A stretch of DNA of 64,000 nucleotides from Mycolicibacterium iranicum. Lineage in GTDB: Bacteria; Actinomycetota; Actinomycetes; Mycobacteriales; Mycobacteriaceae. Shown piece after piece: positions 37,328 to 45,364 of the stretch. Within the stretch, counting starts at the first letter, position 1, and every line of letters begins with the position of its first letter. The notes under the pieces were generated by a model, which was not told the DNA's origin, searched no databases, and saw nothing but the letters and a program-made list of their open reading frames with translations. The position numbers were made by a program, and so were the translations under genes. The stretch is from the NCBI RefSeq assembly GCF_002101705.1, contig NZ_LQPC01000030.1, forward strand, positions 124,001 through 188,000. Reading direction: 5' to 3'.

Positions 37328-38383
37328 ATGTCTGATGTTGCAGTAGTGGGCTTCGCGCACGCACCCCACGTCCGTCGCACCAACGGCACCACCAATGGCG
37401 TCGAGATGCTGATGCCGTGTTTCCACCAGCTGTATGCCGAACTCGGCCTGAAGCAGACCGATATCGGCTTCTGGTGCTCGGGGTCCTCCGATTACCTTGC
37501 GGGCCGGGCATTCTCCTTCATCTCGGCCATCGACTCCATCGGCGCCGTACCGCCGATCAACGAGTCACACGTCGAGATGGACGCCGCCTGGGCGCTGTAC
37601 GAGGCCTACATCAAAATTCTGACCGGCGAGGTCGAGACGGCTCTGGTGTACGGCTTCGGCAAGTCGTCGGCGGGCACGCTGCGCCGGGTGCTGGCATTGC
37701 AGACCGATCCGTACACCGTGGCCCCGCTGTGGCCCGACTCGGTGAGCATGGCGGGTTTGCAGGCCCGCTTCGGGCTCGATTCTGGCAAGTGGACCGTCGA
37801 GCAGATGGCGCAGGTGGCGCTGGACGCGCAGGCCGCGTCCCCGCGAGTGGACCGTTTGGAATCCGGCAGCAGCGTCGCAGAGCTACTCGAGCAGCCGTAC
37901 TTCGCAGAGCCGTTGCGCCGACACGACATCGCACCGATCACCGACGGTGCATCGGCGATCGTGCTGGCAGCCGGGGACCGCGCTCGCGAGCTGCGGGAAC
38001 GCCCGGCGTGGATCTCGGGGATCGAACATCGCATCGAGACGCCGGTTTTGGGCGCTCGCGATCTGACCACCTCCCCGTCCACTGCAGCTTCGGCGGCGGC
38101 GGCGACCGGTGGCGACGTGTCGTCGATCGAGATCGCGGAGCTCTATGCGCCGTTCAGCCATCAGCAGCTGATCCTCAAAGAGGCGATCGGGCTCACCGAC
38201 AGCACGACGATCAACCCGTCCGGTGGTGCGCTGGCCGCCAATCCGATGTTCTCGGCGGGTCTGGAGCGGATCGGCTTCGCCGCGCAGCACATCTTCGAGG
38301 GCAACGCATCTCGAGTGCTGGCCCACGCGACGAGCGGGCCTGCGCTGCAACAGAATCTGGTCGCTGTCCTGGAGGGTAAGTAG
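37328..38383 (+). CDS. ltp4: Ltp4, thiolase-like steroid aldolase
   Basis: 351 residues of the SCP-x thiolase fold (VAVVGFAHAPHVRR start; ITDGASAIVLAAGDRARE; IEIAELYAPFSHQQLILKEAIGL; NPSGGALAANPMFSAGLERI). At the site where thiolases carry the nucleophilic Cys, the segment NESHVEMDAAWALYEAYIKIL has none, as expected for a lyase that makes no acyl-enzyme. Family knowledge: Ltp3 and Ltp4 cleave C24-branched (phytosterol-type) side chains by retro-aldol reaction. Second gene of the KstR-controlled operon, two bases before ltp3. Confidence 0.9.
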   Translation: MSDVAVVGFAHAPHVRRTNGTTNGVEMLMPCFHQLYAELGLKQTDIGFWCSGSSDYLAGRAFSFISAIDSIGAVPPINESHVEMDAAWALYEAYIKILTGEVETALVYGFGKSSAGTLRRVLALQTDPYTVAPLWPDSVSMAGLQARFGLDSGKWTVEQMAQVALDAQAASPRVDRLESGSSVAELLEQPYFAEPLRRHDIAPITDGASAIVLAAGDRARELRERPAWISGIEHRIETPVLGARDLTTSPSTAASAAAATGGDVSSIEIAELYAPFSHQQLILKEAIGLTDSTTINPSGGALAANPMFSAGLERIGFAAQHIFEGNASRVLAHATSGPALQQNLVAVLEGK

Positions 38384-38385
38384 CC

Positions 38386-39573
38386 ATGGCTCCTAAAACG
38401 GGCAAGAAGCTCGCAGCCGTTCTCGGTACCGGCCAGACCAAGTACGTGGCCAAGCGGACCGACGTCTCGATGAACGGTCTGGTCCGCGAGGCCATCGACC
38501 GCGCACTCGACGATGCCGGCGTCACGTTTGCCGATATCGACGCCGTCGTGGTCGGCAAGGCTCCGGACTTCTTCGAGGGCGTCATGATGCCCGAGTTGTT
38601 CATGGCCGACGCCACCGGTGCGTCCGGCAAGCCGCTGATCCGCGTGCACACCGCGGGCTCGGTGGGCGGTTCGACGGCGGTCGTGGCCGCCAGCCTGGTG
38701 CAGTCCGGTAAGTACCGGCGCGTGCTCACGATGGCCTGGGAGAAGCAGTCGGAGTCCAACGCCATGTGGGCGTTGAGCATTCCGGTGCCGTTCACCAAGC
38801 CGGTGGGCGCCGGAGCCGGTGGGTACTTCGCGCCCCATGTGCGCGCCTATATCCGGCGGTCGGGCGCTCCGGTTCACATCGGCGCGATGGTGGCGGTCAA
38901 GGACCGTCTCAACGCGGTGAAGAATCCGCTGGCTCATCTGCATCAGCCCGACATCACGCTGGAGAAGGTGATGTCCTCGCCGATGCTGTGGGATCCGATC
39001 CGCTACGACGAAACCTGCCCGTCCTCCGATGGGGCGGCAGCACTGGTCATCGGCGACGAAGAAGCCGCCGATGCGCGTGTCGCAGAAGGACATCCGGTCG
39101 CATGGGTGCACGCCACGGCGTTGCGCACCGAACCGTTGGCCTACGCGGGACGCGACCAGGTCAACCCTCAGGCGAGCCGCGACGCCGCTGCCGCGCTGTG
39201 GAAGGCAGCGGGGATCACGAGCCCGATCGACGAGATCGACGTGGCCGAGGTCTACGTGCCGTTCTCCTGGTATGAGCCGATGTGGCTGGAGAGCCTGGGA
39301 TTTGCGCCAGAGGGCGAGGGATGGAAGCTCACCGAGGCCGGTGAGACGGCCATGACCGGACGTATTCCGTTCAACCCGTCCGGCGGGGTGCTGTCGTCGA
39401 ACCCGATCGGCGCGTCGGGCATGATCCGATTCGCCGAGTCGGCGATCCAGGTGATGGGCAAGGGCGGCGATCATCAGGTCCCCGGCGCCCGCAAGGCTCT
39501 CGGCCATGCGTACGGCGGTGGCGCACAGTACTACTCGATGTGGGTGGTCGGGGCCGACAAGCCCGCGTCGTAG
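38386..39573 (+). CDS. ltp3: Ltp3, thiolase-like steroid aldolase
   Basis: 395 residues, thiolase fold: AAVLGTGQTKYVAKRTDVSMNGLVREAIDRALDDAG, the active-site region IRVHTAGSVGGSTAVVAASLVQSG (Ala where thiolases have Cys), CPSSDGAAALVIGDEEAADA, and the C-terminal GHAYGGGAQYYSMWVVG. Likely forms an aldolase with Ltp4 and the tandem-DUF35 protein for branched side chains (inference from homologues). The start ATG is two bases after the ltp4 stop. Last gene of the operon, followed by hairpin repeat copy 3. Confidence 0.9.
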   Translation: MAPKTGKKLAAVLGTGQTKYVAKRTDVSMNGLVREAIDRALDDAGVTFADIDAVVVGKAPDFFEGVMMPELFMADATGASGKPLIRVHTAGSVGGSTAVVAASLVQSGKYRRVLTMAWEKQSESNAMWALSIPVPFTKPVGAGAGGYFAPHVRAYIRRSGAPVHIGAMVAVKDRLNAVKNPLAHLHQPDITLEKVMSSPMLWDPIRYDETCPSSDGAAALVIGDEEAADARVAEGHPVAWVHATALRTEPLAYAGRDQVNPQASRDAAAALWKAAGITSPIDEIDVAEVYVPFSWYEPMWLESLGFAPEGEGWKLTEAGETAMTGRIPFNPSGGVLSSNPIGASGMIRFAESAIQVMGKGGDHQVPGARKALGHAYGGGAQYYSMWVVGADKPAS

Positions 39574-39585
39574 CCGCCACTTCGC

Positions 39586-39642
39586 CGAAACTGCATTCCA
39601 CGCGACGTCTTCGGAGAATCGGCCGCGCGGAATGCAGTTTCG
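39586..39642. repeat. Convergent-intergenic hairpin repeat, copy 3
   Basis: 57-bp element, arms CGAAACTGCATTCC (39586-39599) and GGAATGCAGTTTCG (39629-39642), extended by inner CGCG pairs after one mismatch; 19-base loop. It lies between the stop codons of ltp3 (+) and the TetR gene (-), with 12 and 3 bases to spare. Confidence 0.85.
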
Positions 39643-39645
39643 CGC

Positions 39646-40245
39646 CTAGGCCTGGCGCAGGCAGCCCTCCCACACCGTCAGTACCAGCCGGTCGATCGAC
39701 TCGTCGTCGAGGGCCGGCATGCCGAACATCAGCCGGTAGTAGGGCGGTGACACGAGCGCGTCGACGGCGACCTCGACGTCGGTGCCAGCCGGCAGTTCGC
39801 CAGTGCCAACGGCATCGCGCACGATGGCGGCGATGGCGCCTCGGCGCGGTGTGATCCACTGCTCGAACAAGGCGTGCTCGATCGCGGGATCGGAGGCCGA
39901 TGCCGCAATCACGTTGCGTAGCAAGGGTCCGACCTCGGGGTCGGCGAGCAGGCCGAACAGCGCCTTGACGTGATGGGTGATCGCGTCGACGGAGCTGCTT
40001 CCGGGTGGCCGCGTGACGGAGTTTCGCACCCTCTCGTAGAGCCCCTCGAGGACGATGGAGGCCGCCGACGGCCACCACTTGTAGATCGTCGTGCGGCTGA
40101 CTTCGGCGCGTTTGGCGATGGCGTCCACTGTCGCGGCCACGGACCCGCCCTGCAGGGCCAGTTCGGCGGCAGCGGTCAGCACGGCATTGCGCACTGTTTC
40201 ACTGCGAGGACGGCCGCGGCGAGGTGCATGCTGCTGGTCGTCCAC
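39646..40245 (-). CDS. TetR-family transcriptional regulator
   Basis: 199 residues. N-terminal DNA-binding domain: RRGRPRSETVRNAVLTAAAELALQGGSVAATVDAIAKRAEVSRTTIYKWWPSAASIVLEGL, with recognition helix SRTTIYKWW; the C-terminal ligand domain resembles TetR_C_16/AcrR types. It follows the MFS gene by four bases, so the two are co-transcribed and the regulator is probably autoregulatory through the palindrome at 41490-41510. Confidence 0.9.
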   Translation of the reverse strand: MDDQQHAPRRGRPRSETVRNAVLTAAAELALQGGSVAATVDAIAKRAEVSRTTIYKWWPSAASIVLEGLYERVRNSVTRPPGSSSVDAITHHVKALFGLLADPEVGPLLRNVIAASASDPAIEHALFEQWITPRRGAIAAIVRDAVGTGELPAGTDVEVAVDALVSPPYYRLMFGMPALDDESIDRLVLTVWEGCLRQA

Positions 40246-40249
40246 TCGC

Positions 40250-41473
40250 TCAGCTTATTGCGGGCACCCGCCGTGAACCGGCCGCCGCGACGATCAGACT
40301 GAGGATCGCCGCGACGATGCCGAATCCGAACATCATCGGGTAGCTGACCCATTGCGACAGGAACGCCATGGCCGCGGGCACACCGAATCCGAGGTAGCAG
40401 AGGCTGTAGAACACTGCCGTCATTCCGGCCAGGTCGTCGGGTCCCGCGATGCGTTGAATCTCCTGCAGGCCCGCCAGCAGCGCCATTCCGTAACCGGCGC
40501 CGAGCACTGCCGCGGCCAACACGGCCGTCGGCACCGTCACTGCGGACGCAGCCCACACCGCGAAGGCCATGCCCGACACCACGAGTGCCAGTGCGACGAC
40601 GATGCCGGCACGACCCGAGACGAGGGTGCGCCCGAAGTGCTGGACGCCGAATCCGACGCCCAGCGCGACGGCGCACAGCAGGGCGGAGAAGGCTATCGGC
40701 GCCGAGGAGACATGGTCGCTCATCAGCGCGGGAAGGACGGCGTACGCGGACGCGCCCGCACCGAAAACCCATGGGGCGACGGGCACGACGACGGCAAGGA
40801 ATCGGCGATGTGACGCGCCGGGGATCGAGAGATCCCTCCACCATGGCTCTCCTGCCGAGTGACGTGCTCGCGTCTCCGGTGCCGCGACGAGCAGCGCGGC
40901 GGCACCGAGCGCCATCGCGATGTTGAGTGCATACGGCAGGACCGACGGCGCCGGCCCCCACTCCGCGAGCACGCCCGCGACGCCCGCGCCGAGTCCGAAC
41001 CCAGCGGTCAGGCTCATCGCGGCGCGGCGCGCACCCGCGCCGCTGTGCTCCCACGGCGGGCTCGACAACTCCTTGATCCAGCTCCCCCCGACGGCCATCG
41101 CGAGCCCGAGCGCGAGCCCGCTGAACACGCGGCCGGCGGCGAGCACGGCGGCCGACTGGGCCCCCGTGGCGAGAATCAGGGATCCGATCGCGGCCAATAC
41201 CGGGGCGGGCAGCATCAGCGGTCGGCGCCCGAAGCGATCCGACAACGGACCACCGATGAGCAGCGCGGGAACGATACCCAGGACGTAGGCGAACAGCAGG
41301 AGGTCGACCGTCACGGCGGAAAAGCCACCGTGCACGCGATACATGACCAACAGCGGTGTGAACTCATTGCCGCCCCACGCGACCGCGAACGTCGCTGCGG
41401 CGACGGCCAGCCAGCGCTTGGCACTGCCCGCGGAGACCCCGCTGGGCGCCGGTCGCGTCGTCGTCGCGGTCAC
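40250..41473 (-). CDS. MFS-family transporter (drug-efflux type)
   Basis: 407 residues with about twelve hydrophobic helices. The loop 2-3 motif GGPLSDRFGRRPLML identifies the major facilitator superfamily. Probable proton-driven exporter of a small molecule in the cytoplasmic membrane; the substrate is unknown. GTG at 41473 with AAAGGCGGG a short way upstream. It leads a two-gene operon with the TetR gene. No KstR box points at it, so it is likely unrelated to sterol catabolism. Confidence 0.88.
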   Translation of the reverse strand: MTATTTRPAPSGVSAGSAKRWLAVAAATFAVAWGGNEFTPLLVMYRVHGGFSAVTVDLLLFAYVLGIVPALLIGGPLSDRFGRRPLMLPAPVLAAIGSLILATGAQSAAVLAAGRVFSGLALGLAMAVGGSWIKELSSPPWEHSGAGARRAAMSLTAGFGLGAGVAGVLAEWGPAPSVLPYALNIAMALGAAALLVAAPETRARHSAGEPWWRDLSIPGASHRRFLAVVVPVAPWVFGAGASAYAVLPALMSDHVSSAPIAFSALLCAVALGVGFGVQHFGRTLVSGRAGIVVALALVVSGMAFAVWAASAVTVPTAVLAAAVLGAGYGMALLAGLQEIQRIAGPDDLAGMTAVFYSLCYLGFGVPAAMAFLSQWVSYPMMFGFGIVAAILSLIVAAAGSRRVPAIS

Positions 41474-41489
41474 CTCGCCCGCCTTTCAT

Positions 41490-41510
41490 TAGTGGACACT
41501 GTGTTCACTA
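41490..41510. promoter_or_regulatory. TetR-type operator of the MFS-tetR operon
   Basis: TAGTGGACACTGTGTTCACTA is a near-perfect 21-bp palindrome (TAGTG-ACA...TGT-CACTA; the only mismatched pair is G/T). It lies 16 bases upstream of the MFS start; on that strand TATATAGT just before it can serve as a -10 box. Typical of an autoregulated TetR efflux operon. Confidence 0.75.
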
Positions 41511-41608
41511 TATATGCGCCGGCGAGTGGGTATGTACATCGAGGGAGTGCCAAAAGACACATTTTCTGCTGGTGAGCAGCGATCGGATTGCCCGGAGGAG
41601 CGCAAAAC

Positions 41609-41622
41609 TGTAACGTGTTCTA
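41609..41622. promoter_or_regulatory. KstR operator upstream of kshA
   Basis: TGTAACGTGTTCTA fits TnnAACnnGTTnnA. It lies 30 bases upstream of the kshA GTG. Confidence 0.85.
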
Positions 41623-41652
41623 GTTAGAGACCTAGAGTTTGGGAGGCCACAG

Positions 41653-42834
41653 GTGAGCACGGAAACCACTGGGGCAACCGCTGGCATTCGCGAGATCGAC
41701 ACGGGCGCCCTGCCTGACCGCTTCGCCAGGGGTTGGCACTGCCTGGGGCCGGTCAAGGACTACCTCGACGGCAAGCCGCACGGTATCGAGATCTTCGGCA
41801 CGATGCTCGTCGTCTTCGCCGATTCGCAGGGTGAGCTGAAGGTCCTGGATGGCTATTGCCGCCACATGGGCGGCAATCTCGCTCAGGGTGAGATAAAGGG
41901 TGACGAAGTCGCCTGCCCGTTCCACGACTGGCGCTGGGGCGGCGACGGCAAATGCAAACTTGTCCCCTACGCCAAGCGCACCCCGCGGCTGGCCCGCACC
42001 CGCGCCTGGCACACCGACGTGCGTGGCGGTCTGCTCTTCGTCTGGCACGACCACGAGGGCAACCCGCCACAGGAGGAAGTCCGCATCCCGGAGATTCCGG
42101 AATGGTCCAGCGGGGAGTGGACCGACTGGAAGTGGAACTCGATGCTCATCGAGGGCTCCAACTGCCGCGAGATCATCGACAACGTCACCGACATGGCGCA
42201 CTTCTTCTACATCCACTTCGGCTTGCCGACGTATTTCAAGAATGTCTTCGAAGGACACATCGCCAGCCAGTACCTGCACAACGTGGGCCGGCCGGATGTC
42301 AACGACATGGGCACCGCCTACGGCGATGCGTCGCTTGATTCGGAGGCCAGCTACTTCGGGCCATCGTTCATGATCAACTGGCTGCACAACAAGTACGGCG
42401 ACTTCAAGGCCGAGTCGATCCTGATCAACTGCCACTACCCGGTGACCCAGGATTCGTTCGTGTTGCAGTGGGGCGTCATCGTCGAGAAGCCCAAAGGTCT
42501 CGATGACCAGACCACCGAGAAGCTGGCCAGTGCCTTCACCGACGGTGTCAGCAAGGGCTTCCTGCAGGATGTCGAAATCTGGAAGCACAAGACCCGCATC
42601 GACAATCCGTTGCTCGTGGAGGAAGACGGCGCGGTGTACCAGATGCGCCGCTGGTACCAGCAGTTCTATGTCGACATCGCCGACGTGACACCGGACATGA
42701 CGGATCGCTTTGAGATGGAGGTCGACACCACGATCGCCAACGAGAAGTGGGCCGTCGAAGTTGAGGAGAATCTGCGCGAGAGGGAGAACCTCAAGGCGCG
42801 CGAAGCCGAGAAAGCGGAATCGCCGGCGACATGA
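41653..42834 (+). CDS. kshA: 3-ketosteroid 9-alpha-hydroxylase oxygenase KshA
   Basis: 393 residues, Rieske non-haem iron oxygenase. Rieske ligands in DGYCRHMGGNLAQG and CPFHDWRWGGDG, mononuclear iron ligands in NVTDMAHFFYIHFG, and the KshA-specific YFGPSFMINWLHN and NCHYPVTQDSFVLQWGV. It hydroxylates C9 of 3-ketosteroids; with KstD this opens ring B to 3-HSA. Electrons come from KshB, not encoded here. GTG start at 41653 with GGAGGCCACAGG upstream. The stop (ATGA) overlaps the first of three mini-ORFs. Compare its paralogue at 24623-25771. Confidence 0.95.
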   Translation: MSTETTGATAGIREIDTGALPDRFARGWHCLGPVKDYLDGKPHGIEIFGTMLVVFADSQGELKVLDGYCRHMGGNLAQGEIKGDEVACPFHDWRWGGDGKCKLVPYAKRTPRLARTRAWHTDVRGGLLFVWHDHEGNPPQEEVRIPEIPEWSSGEWTDWKWNSMLIEGSNCREIIDNVTDMAHFFYIHFGLPTYFKNVFEGHIASQYLHNVGRPDVNDMGTAYGDASLDSEASYFGPSFMINWLHNKYGDFKAESILINCHYPVTQDSFVLQWGVIVEKPKGLDDQTTEKLASAFTDGVSKGFLQDVEIWKHKTRIDNPLLVEEDGAVYQMRRWYQQFYVDIADVTPDMTDRFEMEVDTTIANEKWAVEVEENLRERENLKAREAEKAESPAT

Positions 42835-42926
42835 CTTCAGCGAGAAGCGGAGCGGATCGCGCATGACTTCAGCGAGAAGCGGAGCGGATCGCGCATGACT
42901 TCAGCGAGAAGCGGAGCGGATCGCGC
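42831..42926 (+). repeat. Three exact tandem 32-bp repeats forming chained 11-codon mini-ORFs
   Basis: Copies at 42831-42862, 42863-42894 and 42895-42926 are identical. Each begins ATGACTTCAGCGAGAAGCGG and ends at the next ATG. Each encodes MTSARSGADRA and stops in an ATGA shared with the next start; copy 1 shares ATGA with the kshA stop, and copy 3 ends directly at the ATG of the next gene. The 32-base period shifts the frame each time. GGAG lies ten bases before each following ATG. A single near-copy precedes ltp4 (37303-37327). Confidence 0.9.
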
Positions 42927-43385
42927 ATGAAAGACGCCCCGGATGTGGACCGCCTCGCCAAGTCGATGCTCCAGCTACACGGGCATGACGAAGACGAGCA
43001 CGACCACGGCCGGCCGTCGGAGGGCAGGACGTCCGGATCATGGCGCAAAGCACCTGATTTCGCGTCCGATCCGAACCGGGCTGCGGCGGTGCGAGAAAGC
43101 ACCGACCGCGACCGCCAGCGCTATCTCACCTCGGGTCTGGCTTCCGTCGACTGCCGCTTCTGCCACGTCACCGTGCAGGTCAAGAAACTCGGACCCGCGC
43201 ACACCTCGGTGCAGTGGACTGCCGACGCCACCAGACGCTGCGCGCACTTCTCCGAAATCCGGGATGCCGGCGGCGATCCCGCACGTTCGCGGTCCTGCCC
43301 TCGCCTTGCCGACAGCATCCGGCATGCCGTCGCCGAGGGCTGCCTGGAGGAGTACTCAAGTGCTCCGTCACCCGGCGACGGCTGA
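42927..43385 (+). CDS. Conserved Cys/His-containing protein downstream of kshA (Rv3527-like)
   Basis: 152 residues. The N-terminal third is hydrophilic and His/Asp-rich (QLHGHDEDEHDHGRPSEG). The rest has five to six Cys in CRFCHVTVQVKKLGP, RRCAHFSE, SCPRLADSIRHAVAEGCLEE, suggesting a metal or Fe-S site. No enzyme family was recognised. The position next to kshA matches Rv3527 in M. tuberculosis. ATG is directly after the third mini-ORF, so its translation is probably coupled to kshA through the repeats. Function unknown. Confidence 0.75.
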   Translation: MKDAPDVDRLAKSMLQLHGHDEDEHDHGRPSEGRTSGSWRKAPDFASDPNRAAAVRESTDRDRQRYLTSGLASVDCRFCHVTVQVKKLGPAHTSVQWTADATRRCAHFSEIRDAGGDPARSRSCPRLADSIRHAVAEGCLEEYSSAPSPGDG

Positions 43386-43426
43386 GAGTGCTGGCGACGC
43401 CGACCGTGGTCCACGACGGCGCGCCG

Positions 43427-44572
43427 TCATAGATTCCTGAAGCGCTCCTTGACCTGCTCGTCGGTAAGGCCGTAGTCGGCCAGCGAGTAGGTATGCTTCG
43501 GCGCCCGGGGCCCTTTCTTGCTCTCCTCGTGGGTGTTGCGCACCGACTCGCGGGCTTCGTCGGTGTACTCGATGCCGAAGGCTCGGTAGATGTCCTCGAC
43601 AGCGCCGACGGGGTCCTTGATCAACTTGAAATAGTCGAGATCGTAGAACTGCGCCGGATCGTGCTTGGCCCGTTCGGTGTTGAAGAGTTCCAGTCCACGC
43701 GACCATGTTTCCATCGAATCGGCGCCGATCACGTCACCGGTGAACGTGTTCGACCAACCCTCGGTGGTGTGCTGCGCGAGCGAACACATCGACGCCATGA
43801 TCGTCTCGGCCGGACGGTGACACTGCACCACCAGCGCGTCTGGGTACGTCGCGAACAATGCGTCGAGCGCGAACAAATGGCTCGGATTCTTGAGGACCCA
43901 ACGCTTTTCGCGATCGTTGAGTCCGATGAGCTGCAGGTTGCGACGGTGCCGCTGATACGACTTCGTCCAGTCCTGACGCGCCAGCCACTGCGCGTAGGTC
44001 GGCACATGCGCCAGCGTCTCGTAGGACACCGAGTGCAGTGACTGCCGCAGCAGCTGCCAGCATTCCTCCACCTCGTCGGCGGTCATGAAGTGCAGACCCG
44101 TGTAGTCCGGGTTCTCTTCGTGCGCCTTGGTGAACTGTGCGTCGATCTGCTGAAACACCGGGTTCTGCGACCATGTTTCGCGCGGGGGTCGAGGCTGCGG
44201 AAACTCGGCCAACCAGAGTTCGAGGCCCTGATGCCGGGGGTCCCCCGCCAACAACCGGTGCACGGCAGTGGTACCGGTGCGGGGCAGCCCCGTCACGAAG
44301 ATCGGTCGTTCGATGGGCACGTCGGCGTGCTCGGGGTACTGCTTGAACGCCGCCTCCGAAACAAGCCGGGCGACAAGAGCATTACGGATGAAGAATCGAT
44401 GCATCTTGCTGCCGAGTTCGGTGAGGTCGGCCTCGCGCTGGAAGGCTTCCAGCAGGACAGCCAGCGCCTCACGGTAGTTGTCGTCGTCGGAACCGAAATC
44501 ATCAAGGCCGCACGCTTTGACAGCCGACGCGTGCAGGTCCTCGACGGTACCTACGTTGGTCCGTCCGCTCAT
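43427..44572 (-). CDS. Sulfotransferase-family protein (Rv3529c-like)
   Basis: 381 residues. The PAPS 5'-phosphosulfate loop is seen in PIFVTGLPRTGTTAVHRLLAGDP and the 3'-phosphate-binding part in VVQCHRPAETIMASMCSLAQ. Family: sulfotransferase_3 type found in mycobacterial lipid and sterol clusters. It could sulfate a hydroxylated steroid or lipid, but no substrate is shown. The start overlaps the SDR stop by one base; it is the last gene of the KstR-box operon DUF1214-SDR-sulfotransferase. Confidence 0.87.
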   Translation of the reverse strand: MSGRTNVGTVEDLHASAVKACGLDDFGSDDDNYREALAVLLEAFQREADLTELGSKMHRFFIRNALVARLVSEAAFKQYPEHADVPIERPIFVTGLPRTGTTAVHRLLAGDPRHQGLELWLAEFPQPRPPRETWSQNPVFQQIDAQFTKAHEENPDYTGLHFMTADEVEECWQLLRQSLHSVSYETLAHVPTYAQWLARQDWTKSYQRHRRNLQLIGLNDREKRWVLKNPSHLFALDALFATYPDALVVQCHRPAETIMASMCSLAQHTTEGWSNTFTGDVIGADSMETWSRGLELFNTERAKHDPAQFYDLDYFKLIKDPVGAVEDIYRAFGIEYTDEARESVRNTHEESKKGPRAPKHTYSLADYGLTDEQVKERFRNL

Positions 44573-45363
44573 CAGGCTTTGTACTCCCCGCAGTTCACAT
44601 CGAGCGCCTGGCCGGTGATGCCGCTGGACAGATCGCTGGCCATGAACAGGATCGCCGATGCGACCTCGTCCTCGGTGGGCAGTCTCTTGAGATCCGATGC
44701 CGCCGCGGTGGCCTTGTAGATCTCTTCGACGGTGGTGCCGTACTTTCCGGCCTGGTGTTTGAAGTAGGACTCCAACGTGCCACCCCAGATGTATCCGGGC
44801 AGAATCGAATTCACCCTGATGCCCTGATCACCGAGTTCGGTGGCCAGTGTCTGCGACATCGCCAGCAGCGCCGACTTCGCCATCTTGTATGCGCCGTACT
44901 TGGCCTGGGAATGGCGCACGACCATCGAGTTCACGTTGACGACAGAACCTTTCGACTCAGCCAGGGCCGGAGTGAAAGCCTGCACCATGCGCAGGGCGCC
45001 GAAGACCGTCAGCTCGATCGCGTCGCGCATGTGCTCGAAGGTGGTGTTGGCGAACGGCTTCATCGACGGAACGCGAAAGGCATTGTTGATGAGGACGTCG
45101 ACTTTTCCGTAGGCCTTGAGCGATTCATCGACGAGATTGTTCACCTGCGTCTCGTCGGTGATGTCAGTGCCCACCGACACGGCACGTCTGCCCAGATCGG
45201 TGATGTGTTTGGCGACGTCGTCGAGACGTTCGACGGTGCGCGCCGCGAGCACCAGGTCAGCACCGGCCTCGGCGCAACGCCGGGCGAGCGTGGTACCCAA
45301 TGCGGGTCCGACCCCGCTGATGACGACGACCTTGCCGTCGAGAAGACCTTCGGAACCCGCCAC
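44572..45363 (-). CDS. Short-chain dehydrogenase/reductase (Rv3530c-like)
   Basis: 263 residues, SDR: cofactor loop ISGVGPALGTTLARR, NNAFRVP in place of NNAG, catalytic Ser in VNVNSMV, YGAYKMAKSAL catalytic Tyr/Lys, ending in SGITGQALDVNCGEYKA. Stop and neighbours: one base after the DUF1214 gene and one-base overlap with the sulfotransferase gene. KstR box upstream of the operon suggests a steroid or steroid-derived alcohol; not shown by the sequence alone. Confidence 0.88.
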   Translation of the reverse strand: MAGSEGLLDGKVVVISGVGPALGTTLARRCAEAGADLVLAARTVERLDDVAKHITDLGRRAVSVGTDITDETQVNNLVDESLKAYGKVDVLINNAFRVPSMKPFANTTFEHMRDAIELTVFGALRMVQAFTPALAESKGSVVNVNSMVVRHSQAKYGAYKMAKSALLAMSQTLATELGDQGIRVNSILPGYIWGGTLESYFKHQAGKYGTTVEEIYKATAAASDLKRLPTEDEVASAILFMASDLSSGITGQALDVNCGEYKA

Positions 45364-45364
45364 G

